Below are positions 5,993 to 6,012 of a stretch of 6,012 nt of DNA, one piece after another. The notes beneath the pieces are model-generated. The model did not search any database. It was not told the DNA's origin and saw nothing but the letters and a program-made list of their open reading frames with translations. Location: assembly GCA_905199285.1 (NCBI GenBank), contig CAJKFZ010000164.1, positions 1-6,012 of the forward strand, read 5' to 3'. Both the position numbers and the translations under genes were made by a program. The stretch's first letter is position 1; each line of letters opens with the position of its first letter. The stretch is from an uncultured Ruminococcus sp. Its GTDB lineage: Bacteria; Bacillota; Clostridia; Oscillospirales; Ruminococcaceae.

Positions 5993-6012
5993 TATGATAT
6001 GGAAGTATATAG

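Overview
The window reads as a piece of chromosome from a low-to-mid GC, Gram-positive gut or rumen Clostridia, most likely Ruminococcus or a close relative. The evidence is AGGAGG-type ribosome binding sites, a Firmicutes-type PcrA helicase, and a large secreted family 9 cellulase with the CBM4 / Ig-like / GH9 order found in cellulolytic clostridia and ruminococci. The genus is an inference, because no ribosomal RNA or other taxonomic marker is present.

Left part, minus strand: the first seven codons of a gene starting at position 23 read MRKTKIV, the usual opening of pyruvate kinase. Its start lies 21 nt after the stop of a complete 786-residue PcrA/UvrD-family DNA helicase (45-2405), so the two are probably one transcript, pcrA then pyk.

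Middle (2406-2989): a 584-bp divergent intergenic region. It holds a 172-bp MITE-like element with perfect 18-bp inverted ends (2488-2659), a likely extended -10 promoter for pcrA just outside that element, a small hairpin that resembles a collapsed copy of the element's ends (2775-2812), a possible palindromic operator, and the promoter and ribosome binding site of the cellulase.

Right part, plus strand: a 909-residue exported GH9 glycoside hydrolase (2990-5719). It ends in a charged linker, one transmembrane helix and a lysine-rich tail, so it is probably tethered to the cell membrane rather than carried on a cellulosome. It has no dockerin and no LPXTG sorting motif. Its 3' untranslated region carries a second repeat element (about 5739-5859) and then a good intrinsic terminator (5892-5930). 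A strong promoter (5964-5992) fires rightward out of the window.

The most interesting signal is the repeat pair. The elements at 2529-2607 and 5750-5849 share a nearly identical 25-nt core that folds into a small hairpin. Their flanking arms differ in sequence, yet each copy keeps its own arms complementary. This looks like a structured, mobile or RNA-level repeat family, with one copy in the likely 5' leader of pcrA and the other in the 3' UTR of the cellulase.

Functionally the window joins housekeeping genes (DNA repair helicase, glycolysis) to an accessory plant-cell-wall gene. The sequence gives no sign that they are functionally linked beyond sharing a divergent promoter region.
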